A stretch of 64,000 bases of DNA from Micromonospora rubida (GTDB taxonomy: Bacteria > Actinomycetota > Actinomycetes > Mycobacteriales > Micromonosporaceae). Of the stretch, positions 51,191 to 59,394 are shown in pieces. The stretch spans positions 248,001 to 312,000 of the forward strand of contig NZ_JAAALO010000008.1 in the NCBI RefSeq assembly GCF_009908295.1, in the 5' to 3' direction. Below the pieces are notes generated by a model. The model did no database searches. It was not told where the DNA came from and saw nothing but the letters and a program-made list of their open reading frames with translations. Within the stretch, counting starts at the first letter, position 1. The number at the start of each line of letters is the position of its first letter. The translations under genes and the position numbers were made by a program.

Positions 51191-51228
51191 GAAAAGGGCA
51201 CCTATCCGTTGCGGAGGGTGCCCTTTTC
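51191..51228. terminator. Orphan intrinsic terminator
   Basis: Perfect 12-bp arms (51191-51202 GAAAAGGGCACC and 51217-51228) with a 14-base loop and a run of four T within the stem end. No recognised plus-strand gene lies upstream of it for 1.6 kb, so what it terminates is unclear. Confidence 0.7.
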
Positions 51229-51294
51229 GTCGTACAGGTGGATGAAGATGGGCTTGGTCGCCGAAGTTCTCGGTGCGGGGGAAAGGGCATACCT

Positions 51295-51690
51295 GTGATC
51301 AGAGTGGCTGTGACCAGCGTCTTCGTCGACGACCAGGAGAAGGCGCTGCGCTTCTACACGGACGTGCTGGGCTTCGCGGTCGGGCACGACGTCCCGCTCG
51401 GCGGTGACGCCCGGTGGCTCACCGTCGTCTCGCCGGCCGACCCCGACGGCGTCCACCTGCTGCTGGAGCCGAACGGCTCGCCGGTGGCGCAGGCGTACCA
51501 GCAGGGAGTGCGCGCGGCGGGACTTCCGGTGATCATTTTCGCCGTGGACGACCTGGCGAAGGAGCACGAGCGGCTCACCGGCCTCGGCGTCACGTTCACC
51601 GCCCCGCCGGCCCCGACCGGGCCGGTCCTCTCGGCGGTCCTCGACGACACCTGCGGCAACCTGGTCATGCTCCAGCAGCCGCTCGGCTGA
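51295..51690 (+). CDS. Glyoxalase/VOC-family protein
   Basis: A 131-residue single vicinal-oxygen-chelate domain: VTSVFVDDQEKALRFYTDVLGFAVGHDVPLGG, RWLTVVSPADPDGVHLLLEP, and a second half with VIIFAVDDLAKEHERLTGLGVTF ending DTCGNLVMLQQPL. Metal-site residues are partly present (Glu in LLLEP). GTG 51295 follows a GGGGAAAGGG stretch. Such proteins include lyases, dioxygenases and resistance proteins; the substrate is unknown. No clear operon partner. Confidence 0.87.
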   Translation: MIRVAVTSVFVDDQEKALRFYTDVLGFAVGHDVPLGGDARWLTVVSPADPDGVHLLLEPNGSPVAQAYQQGVRAAGLPVIIFAVDDLAKEHERLTGLGVTFTAPPAPTGPVLSAVLDDTCGNLVMLQQPLG

Positions 51691-51944
51691 ACAACCGGGC
51701 CGCGAAGGCTGGTCGTGCGAGGTCGCCCCTCGACCGCCAAGAACGTACGTATCCCAGCGGAATGACCTGCCTCCTGTTCCAGCGAGAGAGCATTCCCCGT
51801 GTAGGTGGGCGGCGGCCAGCACCGCTCCCGGTCAAATTGCGAGCCACGGCCACCTGGCGTCGGTATGGTCATGGGCGTGCCACGGGACCGTTCACGCGTT
51901 GTCTTTGCCGTCGCCGCTGACGAACTGCCCTGAGCGAGGAGACC

Positions 51945-53252
51945 GTGTCCGAGACAACCCTTGTCCCCGAGAGCAGTCCCACGCCGGCGCCCGCACACTG
52001 GAAACGCAACGTGGCGCTCTTCCTGTCCGGCCAGACCGTATCGCTGTTCGGTTCAATGATCGTCCAGTACGTGGTCATGTGGTACGTCACGCTGGAGACC
52101 AAGTCCGGCCTGGCGATCGCGCTCTACGCCGTCTGCGCGTTCGTCCCCCAGGGCGTCGTGTCGATCTTCGGCGGGGTGCTGGCCGACCGGATGAACCGCA
52201 AGATGCTGGCGATCGCCGCCGACGCGGGCATTGCGGCGGCGACCCTGGTCCTGGCCCTGTTGATGTTGAACGGCATCACGGACCTGTGGGTGATCCTGCT
52301 GGCGGTCGCGGTCCGCTCCTTCGGGGCCGGGGTGCAGACACCGACGGTGCAGGCGATCATCCCGCAGATCGTGCCGGCCGAGCAGCTGATGCGGGTCAAC
52401 GGCATGTTCCAGACCGCCAGCTCCGCGATGGCGTTGTTGGCTCCGGCGGTGGCTGCCGCCATCTACGCCGGTTTCGGAGTGGTGCCGGTCTTCTTCCTGG
52501 ACGTGATCACCGCCGTGATCGGCATCGGGCTGCTGGCCCTGGTCGCGGTGCCCACCCTGGATCGGGCGACCGAGACCACGACCACCTACCGACAGGACCT
52601 GGTCGAGGGCATGCAGTACATCTGGACCCACCGGATCGTCCGCTGGCTACTGCTGGTCTTCGCGATCATCTTCATGCTCGCCGTCGCGCCGTCGTTCGTC
52701 ACGCCGCTGATGGTGGCCCGCACCTTCGGTAGCGAAAAGTGGATGCTGGCCGTACTGGAGATCGCGTTCAGCGTGGGAATGTTGCTCGGCGGAGCGTTGA
52801 TCGCCACCTGGCTGGCCAAGCGCAGCCGGATCGGACTGATCCTGATCTCCACCTTCAGTTTCGCGATCCTCACCGTGGCGCTGGGCCTCAGCACCAACCT
52901 GTGGGTTTTCTACGGCTTCATGTTCTTGTTCGGGCTCGCGGCCCCACTGTTCTCCACCCCGTTCATGACCTTGATCCAGGAGACGGTGGAGCCGGAGAAG
53001 CATGGCCGGGTGTTCAGCTACGTCGGCATCGTGATGGCCCTGGCCACCCCGATCGGCATGATGGTGTTCGGCCCGCTGGCCGACGTGATCAGCGTTCAGA
53101 CCCTGCTGATCGTGGCTGGCCTGGTCACGGTCGCCGTGATGATCGTGGCGATCATGGTGCCGTCCGGGCAGGCTGCGATCGCCGCCGCCCGAGCCACGTC
53201 GCCGCCGGTAGCCGAGGGCCCAGCCGCCGAGGAGCCGCTGGTCGCCCTCTGA
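51945..53252 (+). CDS. MFS transporter (drug-efflux-like, MFS_3 type)
   Basis: A 435-residue membrane protein with about twelve helices. The N-terminal loop 2-3 motif is GGVLADRMNRKMLAIAADAG (G-x-x-x-D-R-x-x-R-K). The long central loop follows LDRATETTTTYRQDLVEGMQYIW, and the repeat region SFVTPLMVARTFGSEKWMLAVLEIAFSVGMLLGG resembles macrolide-efflux-like MFS proteins. GTG 51945 has GAGGAG at a good distance. It stands alone. Exports an unknown compound. Confidence 0.88.
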   Translation: MSETTLVPESSPTPAPAHWKRNVALFLSGQTVSLFGSMIVQYVVMWYVTLETKSGLAIALYAVCAFVPQGVVSIFGGVLADRMNRKMLAIAADAGIAAATLVLALLMLNGITDLWVILLAVAVRSFGAGVQTPTVQAIIPQIVPAEQLMRVNGMFQTASSAMALLAPAVAAAIYAGFGVVPVFFLDVITAVIGIGLLALVAVPTLDRATETTTTYRQDLVEGMQYIWTHRIVRWLLLVFAIIFMLAVAPSFVTPLMVARTFGSEKWMLAVLEIAFSVGMLLGGALIATWLAKRSRIGLILISTFSFAILTVALGLSTNLWVFYGFMFLFGLAAPLFSTPFMTLIQETVEPEKHGRVFSYVGIVMALATPIGMMVFGPLADVISVQTLLIVAGLVTVAVMIVAIMVPSGQAAIAAARATSPPVAEGPAAEEPLVAL

Positions 53253-53329
53253 GCCGCCCGACGGCCGGACCCTCGGGAGCCCGACGCCACGGACGACGCG
53301 GTCGCCGGGTGCGTCGGTCCGGCCCCGGA

Positions 53330-53335
53330 TAGGCT
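53330..53335 (+). promoter_or_regulatory. -10 element of the glycosylase gene (leaderless)
   Basis: TAGGCT followed by six bases and ATG 53342, with no ribosome binding site. Confidence 0.55.
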
Positions 53336-53341
53336 CGGGCC

Positions 53342-53983
53342 ATGGTGTCGTCCCCCACCGCGTCGGCGTACGACGCCGACCTCGCCGCGCTGGCCGAGCT
53401 GCTGGCCGGGCCGGTCGTGCCCGCCGCCCGGGGCCTGCTCGGTTGCCGGCTGTCGGCCGACGGGATCACCGTCCGGATCACCGAGGTCGAGGCGTACGCC
53501 GGCACGGCCGGCGACCCGGCCTCACACGCGCACCGGGGTCGCACCCCGCGTAACGCCGTGATGTTCGGCCCGGCCGGGCACGCCTACGTCTATTTCACCT
53601 ACGGCATGCACTGGTGCATGAACGTGGTGACCGGGCCCGACGGCGAGGCGTCGGCGGTGCTGCTGCGGGCCGGCGAGGTGGTCGAGGGCGTCGAGGCGGC
53701 CCGGGCCCGGCGCACCGCCGTACGCCGGGACGTGGACCTGGCGCGCGGCCCGGCCCGGCTCTGCGCCGCCCTCGGCATCGACAAGGCGGTGTACGGGTGC
53801 CACCTGCTCGGCGACGGGCCCGTGCGGCTGCGCCCGGCGGCCGAGCCGGTGCCCGACGCGGCGGTCGCGGCCGGCCCCCGGGTCGGGGTGACCGGCGCGC
53901 ACGACGTGCCGTGGCGGTTCTGGATCGCCGGCGACCCGACGGTGAGCGGGTACCGCCGGCACGTGCCCCGCTCCCGCCGCTGA
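53342..53983 (+). CDS. mpg: DNA-3-methyladenine (alkyladenine) glycosylase, AAG/MPG type
   Basis: Removes alkylated and deaminated purines as the first step of base-excision repair. The 213 residues show the AAG core: VRITEVEAYAGTAGDPASHA with the catalytic glutamate, RGRTPRNAVMFGPAGHAYVYFTYGMHWCMNVV (intercalating and DNA-contact region), AVLLRAGEVVEG and ARGPARLCAALGI. Predicted to be leaderless. No repair partner gene is adjacent. Confidence 0.93.
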   Translation: MVSSPTASAYDADLAALAELLAGPVVPAARGLLGCRLSADGITVRITEVEAYAGTAGDPASHAHRGRTPRNAVMFGPAGHAYVYFTYGMHWCMNVVTGPDGEASAVLLRAGEVVEGVEAARARRTAVRRDVDLARGPARLCAALGIDKAVYGCHLLGDGPVRLRPAAEPVPDAAVAAGPRVGVTGAHDVPWRFWIAGDPTVSGYRRHVPRSRR

Positions 53984-54036
53984 GCCGGCGGTGACCGTCC
54001 CGGTGCGTCTGCCGGGATTCTGTCGGGCCCAGTGGC

Positions 54037-54042
54037 CATAAT
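54037..54042 (+). promoter_or_regulatory. -10 element of the BNR-propeller gene
   Basis: CATAAT, close to consensus, about 35 bases before ATG 54078, with CGGAGG as ribosome site between them. Confidence 0.45.
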
Positions 54043-54077
54043 CACGCCACCCGTCCCGGCTGACCGGAGGAACGCCC

Positions 54078-55163
54078 ATGACGACCCTGCTCGCGATTGG
54101 CACCGGCAAGGGGCTCTTCCTCGCCACCAGCACCGACGGCCGTCGAAGCTGGCAGATCAGCGGCCCGCACTTCCCGATGACCGGCGTCTACGCGGTGGCG
54201 GTGGACTCCCGGCGTGCCGTTCCCCGCCTGCTCGCCGGGACGTCCAGCTCGCACTTCGGGCCCAGCCTGGCGACCAGCGACGATCTGGGGTCGTCCTGGC
54301 AGGAGCCCGAGCACGCCCCGGTCGCCTTCCCGGCCGACGCCGCAGCGAGTCTCGGTCGGGTCTGGCAGCTCACCCCCGGCGGGCCGGCGGAGCCGGACGT
54401 GGTCTGGGCCGGCACCGAGCCGTCGGCGCTGTTCCGTTCCGCCGACGGCGGCCGCACCTTCGAGCTGGTCCGCGCGCTCTGGGACCATCCCCACCGCACG
54501 CAGTGGGGCGCGGGCTTCGGCGGGCAGGCGGTGCACAGCGTCCTGCCGCACCCGCGCGACCCGGCCCGGCTCGTGGTGGCCATGTCGACCGGTGGGGTCT
54601 ACCGGTCCGACGACGCGGGGGCGAGCTGGGCGCCGGGCAACACCGGCATCCACGCCCGCTACCTGCCCGACGAGTGGCCCGAGTTCGGCCAGTGCGTCCA
54701 CAAGATCGCCCGGGACGCCGGCGACCCCGAGCGGCTCTACGCCCAGAACCACCACGGGGTCTACCGCTCCGACGACGGGGGTCGCACCTGGGCCTCGATC
54801 GCCGCCGGCCTGCCGAGCGACTTCGGCTTCCCGATGGTGGCCCATCCCACCCGCCCCGGCATGATCTGGTCGTTCCCCCTCGTCGCCGACTGGCAGCGCT
54901 TCCCGGCGGACCACCGCTGTCGGGTCTACCGTTCCGCCGACGCCGGTGGGACGTGGGAGCCGCTCTCCGCCGGCCTGCCCGACGGCCCGTTCTACCCGGC
55001 GGTGCTGCGCGACGCGATGTGCGCCGACGACGCCGACCCGGCCGGGGTCTACTTCGGCACCCGCTCCGGCGAGGTCTACGCCAGCCGCGACGAGGGCGAC
55101 TCCTGGTCCCTGGTCGCCGCCCACCTGCCCGACGTGCTCTGCGTCCGGGCCGCGGAGGTCTGA
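54078..55163 (+). CDS. BNR/sialidase-like beta-propeller protein
   Basis: A 361-residue soluble protein with at least four Asp-box repeats of the S-x-D-x-G-x-x-W type: STDGRRSWQ, SDDLGSSWQ, SADGGRTFE, SDDAGASWA, SDDGGRTWA, SADAGGTWE and SRDEGDSWS. These define a six- or seven-bladed propeller like YCF48/sortilin/sialidase proteins. There is no signal peptide, and sialidase catalytic residues cannot be assigned, so enzymatic annotation is unsafe. It runs directly into a MoaD-like gene whose GTG follows its stop without a gap. Confidence 0.8.
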   Translation: MTTLLAIGTGKGLFLATSTDGRRSWQISGPHFPMTGVYAVAVDSRRAVPRLLAGTSSSHFGPSLATSDDLGSSWQEPEHAPVAFPADAAASLGRVWQLTPGGPAEPDVVWAGTEPSALFRSADGGRTFELVRALWDHPHRTQWGAGFGGQAVHSVLPHPRDPARLVVAMSTGGVYRSDDAGASWAPGNTGIHARYLPDEWPEFGQCVHKIARDAGDPERLYAQNHHGVYRSDDGGRTWASIAAGLPSDFGFPMVAHPTRPGMIWSFPLVADWQRFPADHRCRVYRSADAGGTWEPLSAGLPDGPFYPAVLRDAMCADDADPAGVYFGTRSGEVYASRDEGDSWSLVAAHLPDVLCVRAAEV

Positions 55164-55439
55164 GTGGTCACCGTCCTGGTGCCCGGTCCGCTGCGCGGCG
55201 AGGTCGGCGGCGCGGCGCGGCTCACCGTCCGGGCCCACGGCACGCTGCGGGACGTCCTCGACGAGCTGGCCGACGGCTGGCCCCGGCTGTCCCGCCGGCT
55301 CCGCGACGAGCGCGGTGACCTGCGCCGGTACGTCAACGTCTACGTCGACGGGGAGGACTGCCGGCAGGCCGGCGGCCTGGCCGCGCCGGTCCGCCCCGGT
55401 GCCGAGGTGCGGGTGCTTCCCTCGGTGGCCGGCGGCTGA
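55164..55439 (+). CDS. MoaD/ThiS-like ubiquitin-fold protein
   Basis: A 91-residue beta-grasp protein: VTVLVPGPLRGEVGG, TLRDVLDELADGWPRLSRRL, RRYVNVYVDGEDCRQ and a terminal Gly-Gly (SVAGG). The GG end is what MoaD/ThiS and ubiquitin-like proteins use for adenylation and sulfur carriage. No moaE, moeB, thiG or JAB protease is nearby. GTG 55164 is immediately after the propeller gene's stop, so the two probably work together. The role is unknown. Confidence 0.85.
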   Translation: MVTVLVPGPLRGEVGGAARLTVRAHGTLRDVLDELADGWPRLSRRLRDERGDLRRYVNVYVDGEDCRQAGGLAAPVRPGAEVRVLPSVAGG

Positions 55440-55468
55440 CTCCGACCGGGCCCCGCCCGTCGGAATAG

Positions 55469-55487
55469 TTGACTCGTCAAATATGTT
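55469..55487 (+). promoter_or_regulatory. Palindromic operator and -10 of the monooxygenase operon
   Basis: TTGACTCGTCAA (55469-55480) is a perfect 5-bp inverted repeat with a 2-base centre, immediately before TATGTT (55482-55487), a candidate -10. A repressor bound here would block the promoter; a MarR- or TetR-type regulator would suit, but none is adjacent. Confidence 0.4.
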
Positions 55488-55541
55488 GTGCGCTGCGTCC
55501 GGGGGTCGGGAACGGCCCCGGTAGTCAGCGAGGAGCGGATC

Positions 55542-56684
55542 ATGCAGTTCGGGATCTTCACCGTCGGAGACGTCACCGCCGACCCGACCAACGGGCGGGA
55601 ACCGTCCGAGCACGAGCGGATCAAGGCGATGGTGACGATCGCCCGCAAGGTGGAGGAGGTCGGCCTCGACGTCTTCGCGACCGGCGAGCACCACAACCCG
55701 CCGTTCGTGCCGTCGTCGCCCACCACCATGCTGGGCTGGATCGCGGCCCGCACCGAGCGGCTGCTGCTCTCCACCGCGACCACGCTGATCACCACCAACG
55801 ACCCGGTGAAGATCGCCGAGGACTTCGCGATGCTCCAGCACCTGGCCGACGGCCGGGTCGACCTGATGCTCGGCCGGGGCAACACCGGCCCGGTCTACCC
55901 GTGGTTCGGGCAGGACATCCGCAACGGCATCCCGCTGGCAATCGAGAACTACGACCTGCTGCGCCGGCTGTGGCGCGAGGACGTCGTGGACTGGTCCGGC
56001 AAGTTCCGCACCCCGTTGCAGTCGTTCACGTCGACCCCGCGCCCCCTGGACGGGGTGCCGCCGTTTGTCTGGCACGGCTCGATCCGCAGCCCCGAGATCG
56101 CCGAGCAGGCCGCGTACTACGGCGACGGCTACTTCGCCAACCACATCTTCTGGCCCAAGGAGCACACCCAGCGGATGGTCGGCCTGTACCGGGAGCGCTT
56201 CGCCCACTACGGGCACGGCTCGCCGGACCAGGCGATCGTGGGGCTCGGCGGCCAGGTGTTCATGCGGCGCAACTCGCAGGACGCGGTCCGGGAGTTCCGC
56301 CCGTACTTCGACAACGCCCCCGTCTACGGCCACGGGCCGTCGCTGGAGGAGTTCACCGAGCAGACCCCGCTGACCGTGGGCAGCCCGCAGCAGGTCATCG
56401 ACCGGACCCTCGGCTTCCGCGACTACGTCGGCGACTACCAGCGCCAGCTCTTCCTGATCGACCACGCGGGCCTGCCGCTGAAGACCGTGCTGGAGCAGCT
56501 CGACCTCCTCGGCGAGGAGGTGGTGCCGGTGCTGCGCCGGGAGTTCGACGCGCTGCGTCCCGCGCACGTGCCCGAGGCACCCACCCACGCCTCGCTCGTC
56601 ACCGCCCGGGCCACGGAGTCAGCCGCCGCTGGGCACGCCGCCGAGCCGGCCGCCGCCGGTACGGGGACGGAGGGCGGCCGATGA
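55542..56684 (+). CDS. LLM-class (luciferase-like) flavin-dependent monooxygenase
   Basis: A 380-residue TIM-barrel oxidoreductase using reduced flavin. Visible: MQFGIFTVGDVTADPTNGR, VEEVGLDVFATGEHHNPPFVPSSPTTMLGWIAARTERL, STATTLITTNDPVKIAEDFAMLQHLADGRVDLMLGRGN and QAAYYGDGYFANHIFWP. The C-terminal ~40 residues are Ala/Glu-rich and not conserved. ATG 55542 has GAGGAG upstream. Its stop overlaps an FMN-reductase gene, which presumably supplies the reduced flavin. Substrate unknown. Confidence 0.9.
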   Translation: MQFGIFTVGDVTADPTNGREPSEHERIKAMVTIARKVEEVGLDVFATGEHHNPPFVPSSPTTMLGWIAARTERLLLSTATTLITTNDPVKIAEDFAMLQHLADGRVDLMLGRGNTGPVYPWFGQDIRNGIPLAIENYDLLRRLWREDVVDWSGKFRTPLQSFTSTPRPLDGVPPFVWHGSIRSPEIAEQAAYYGDGYFANHIFWPKEHTQRMVGLYRERFAHYGHGSPDQAIVGLGGQVFMRRNSQDAVREFRPYFDNAPVYGHGPSLEEFTEQTPLTVGSPQQVIDRTLGFRDYVGDYQRQLFLIDHAGLPLKTVLEQLDLLGEEVVPVLRREFDALRPAHVPEAPTHASLVTARATESAAAGHAAEPAAAGTGTEGGR

Positions 56685-57304
56685 GCCGCCGAACCCTGGC
56701 CGTGGTGTCCGCCGGGCTCTCCCAGCCCTCGTCCACCCGGCTGCTCGCCGACCAGCTCGCCGCGGCCAGCCGCGACGAGCTGGCCCGGGCGGGCGTCGAG
56801 GTCGAGCTGCGCCCGGTCGACCTGCGCGACCACGCCCACGACGTGGTGAACAACCTGCTCACCGGCTTTCCGTCGCCGTCGCTGCGGCAGGCCCTCGACG
56901 CGGTCGCCGGGGCCGACGGCATCGTCGCGGTCACGCCGATCTTCAACGGGTCGTACAACGGGCTGTTCAAGTCGTTCTTCGACGTGCTCGACTCCGGATC
57001 GCTGGTGGACCGGCCGGTGCTGATCGCCGCCACAGCGGGCACGGCCCGGCATTCCCTGGCCCTGGAGCACGCCCTCCGGCCGATGTTCGCGTACCTGCGG
57101 GCGGTGGTCGTGCCCACGGCGGTCTTCGCCGCGCCGGAGGACTGGTCCGGTGGGACCGCCGATGGCGTCCTGCGGGCCCGCATCGTCCGCGCGGGCGCAG
57201 AGCTGGCCGACCAGGTGCGGCGGCGGCCCGCCGCCGCCCCGCCCGACCCGTTCGCGCTCACCACCAGCTTCGACGACCTGCTCGCCGGCCGCGACCAGCC
57301 CTGA
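56681..57304 (+). CDS. NADPH-dependent FMN reductase (CE1759 type)
   Basis: A 207-residue flavodoxin-fold reductase. It starts RRTLAVVSAGLSQPSSTRLLADQLA (phosphate-binding loop S-x-x-S-S-T-R), followed by DGIVAVTPIFNGSYNGLFKSFFDVLD and PVLIAATAGTARHSLALEHALRPMF. It overlaps the monooxygenase stop by ATGA and is its natural electron partner. The pairing is widespread in actinobacteria. Confidence 0.9.
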   Translation: MSRRTLAVVSAGLSQPSSTRLLADQLAAASRDELARAGVEVELRPVDLRDHAHDVVNNLLTGFPSPSLRQALDAVAGADGIVAVTPIFNGSYNGLFKSFFDVLDSGSLVDRPVLIAATAGTARHSLALEHALRPMFAYLRAVVVPTAVFAAPEDWSGGTADGVLRARIVRAGAELADQVRRRPAAAPPDPFALTTSFDDLLAGRDQP

Positions 57305-57393
57305 CCGGCACCGGCCCGTAACCCGCCGGCCGAGCCGGCCCCAGCCGACGTGACCAGGGCCGACGTGACCAGGGCTGGGGTGGCGCCGGTCGC

Positions 57394-58278
57394 TCAGTCG
57401 GCGTCGGTCGGGCACGGGTGGGCGACCAGCACCGGGCAGTGCGCGTGCTGCACCAGCGTCTGGCTGACCGAGCCGAGCAGCAGCCCGGCGAAGCCGCCGC
57501 GCCCACGGGAGCCGACCACCACCAGGGTCGCGTCCCCGCTCGCCTCGATCAGCGCCCGCTCGGGCTTGGCCGCCCGCAGCGACCGTCGCTCGACGGTCAG
57601 GCCCGGGTGCGCCGCCTCCACCTCGGCGGCGGCCCCGGCGAGCAGGTCCGTCGAGTCGGCCCGGGCCGCCGCCACCGACTCCGCGACCTCGTCGGGCACC
57701 GGGCGGGCGTCGTCGGCCGGCGCGACGTGCGCCAGCACCAGGCCGGTGTCCCGGTAAGCCGCCTCGGCGGCGGCGAGGGCGACGGCGAGCCGCCCCGGCT
57801 CCGACCCGTCCACCCCGGCGACCACCGGGCCGTCGACCGGGATCGGCTGCTCCTCCGGGCGGACGACCAGCACCGGGCAGTGCCCGTGCCCGGCCACCTG
57901 GGCGCTGACCGAGCCGACCAGCAGGCCGGCGAAGCCGCCCAGCCCCCGGCTGCCGACCACCACCAGTTCCGCCCGGCGGGACTCCTCGACCAGGCTCGCC
58001 GCAGGGCCGCCGGCCACCTGACGCACCTCGACGTCCACGCCGGGCCAGCGCCCGCGCAGCTCGGACGCCAGCCGGTCGAGCATCCGCCGGGACTCGTCGG
58101 TCGGCGCGGGCACCCCGAGGTCGTACGGGTTGACCGGCACGCCGTAGCCGAGCGGGTGCAGGTAGCCGTGCACCAGCAGCAGGGGCCGGGACCGCCACGC
58201 GGCCTCCTGCGCCGCGTGCTCGGCGGCGACCAGGCTCGACGGCGATCCGTCCACGCCCACCACGACAGGTCGGTTCAT
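57394..58278 (-). CDS. Tandem universal stress protein (USP 1)
   Basis: Two USP domains in 294 residues. Each has the VVGVDGS start and the ATP-binding G-x2-G-x9-G-S motif: VVGSRGLGGFAGLLVGSVS in the first and VVGSRGRGGFAGLLLGSVS in the second. ATG 58278 has GGGAGAG close upstream. It follows the second USP gene in the same direction but behind a terminator, so it has its own transcript. Tandem USPs of this type are dormancy-induced in mycobacteria; here that is inference. Confidence 0.92.
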   Translation of the reverse strand: MNRPVVVGVDGSPSSLVAAEHAAQEAAWRSRPLLLVHGYLHPLGYGVPVNPYDLGVPAPTDESRRMLDRLASELRGRWPGVDVEVRQVAGGPAASLVEESRRAELVVVGSRGLGGFAGLLVGSVSAQVAGHGHCPVLVVRPEEQPIPVDGPVVAGVDGSEPGRLAVALAAAEAAYRDTGLVLAHVAPADDARPVPDEVAESVAAARADSTDLLAGAAAEVEAAHPGLTVERRSLRAAKPERALIEASGDATLVVVGSRGRGGFAGLLLGSVSQTLVQHAHCPVLVAHPCPTDAD

Positions 58279-58439
58279 CAGCTCTCCCGGACTCGATCAG
58301 AGGCCATTGTCGACGGCCCCGCCGCCGATCACCGGCATTTGCCCGGACACGCCGCCGGTCATGCATCGAGGGGAGGTGCGCCGGAGGCGGCACCGGACGG
58401 CGTCGCACCCCGCCCGATACCGCCACCCGGACGCCCGCC

Positions 58440-58477
58440 GTGCCCGTCCCGGGCGGGGGAGCGGCCGGGACGGGCAC
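58440..58477. terminator. Terminator between the two USP genes
   Basis: Perfect 13-bp arms (58440-58452 GTGCCCGTCCCGG and 58465-58477) with a 12-base loop, 21 bases beyond the stop of the second USP gene on the minus strand. Confidence 0.7.
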
Positions 58478-58497
58478 GACGTCGGGCGGACACGGGG

Positions 58498-59394
58498 TCA
58501 GCCGTGGTCGGCGTCCCGGGGGTGCCGCACGATCGCCAGCGGGGAACGGGCGTGGTGCAGCACGGCGTGGCTGACCGAGCCGAGGAACAGCCCGCCCCAC
58601 GCGCCCCGGCCGTGCGCGCCGACCACGGTCAGCTGGGCGGATGCGGACTCCTCGACCAGCATCCGGGCCGCCGCGCCCTGGGCCAGGCGCCGCCGCACCC
58701 GCACCTGCGGGTACCGCTGCGACCAGCCGGCGACTGCCTCGGCGAGCGCCCGCTCCTCCTCCTCGACCAGCGCGTCGACGTCGTACGCCGGGGGCAGGAC
58801 CTCGCCGGGGCCGACCGGCGTGGGGTAGAGCCAGCTGTGCACCGCCACCAGGTCGGTGTTGCGCAGCGCCGCCTCCTCGAAGGCGAAGCCGATGGCCTCG
58901 GTGGACAGCGCCGAGCCGTCGACGCCCACCACCACCGGCCCGTCGGCGCGGGCCTCGCCGCGCACCACGAGCACCGGGCAGTCGGCCCGCGCCGACACCT
59001 GGACCGCCGACGAGCCGACCAGCAGCTCGGCGAAGCCGCCGAGGCCGCGGGAGCCGAGCACCAGCAGCGCCGCGTGGCGGGACTCCCGCAGCAGCACCGG
59101 GGTGGGGGAGCCCTCGACGACTTCGCCGACCACGTCGACCTCGGCGGAGACCTTCCTCGCCTCGTCGACCGCCTCGGCGACGACGTCCTGCGCGTGGCTG
59201 CGCGGCCCCGCCTCGGGCGGGCTGCCAGCCAACGCTCCGAGCGCGGCGCCGAGCAGCGGCCAGCTGAGGGCGTGCACCACCCGCAGCGGGCGGTTGCGCG
59301 CCGTGGCCTCGCGGCTCGCCACCCGGACCGCGTCGAGGGCCGAGGCTGAGCCGTCCACAGCCACCACGACCGGGGCACCGGACCTGCTTGTCAT
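58498..59394 (-). CDS. Tandem universal stress protein (USP 2)
   Basis: 298 residues, two USP domains: VVVAVDGSASALDAVRVASRE with VLGSRGLGGFAELLVGSSAVQ, and VVVGVDGSALSTEAIGFAFEE with VVGAHGRGAWGGLFLGSVSHAV. Its ATG overlaps the stop of the P-type ATPase gene by ATGA, so it is translated from the same message. Both nucleotide-binding motifs are intact, suggesting ATP binding. Confidence 0.92.
   Translation of the reverse strand: MTSRSGAPVVVAVDGSASALDAVRVASREATARNRPLRVVHALSWPLLGAALGALAGSPPEAGPRSHAQDVVAEAVDEARKVSAEVDVVGEVVEGSPTPVLLRESRHAALLVLGSRGLGGFAELLVGSSAVQVSARADCPVLVVRGEARADGPVVVGVDGSALSTEAIGFAFEEAALRNTDLVAVHSWLYPTPVGPGEVLPPAYDVDALVEEEERALAEAVAGWSQRYPQVRVRRRLAQGAAARMLVEESASAQLTVVGAHGRGAWGGLFLGSVSHAVLHHARSPLAIVRHPRDADHG

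Noticed and set aside
50589..51245. 218-codon plus-strand open frame in the gene-free stretch
   Set aside because: It runs through the hexanucleotide microsatellite, the palindrome and the terminator, has no good ribosome site, and its translation resembles no protein family.
54078..55163. Annotation as an active exo-alpha-sialidase
   Set aside because: Asp-box repeats are present, but no sialidase catalytic arginine triad or signal peptide can be identified; the repeats alone only define a propeller.
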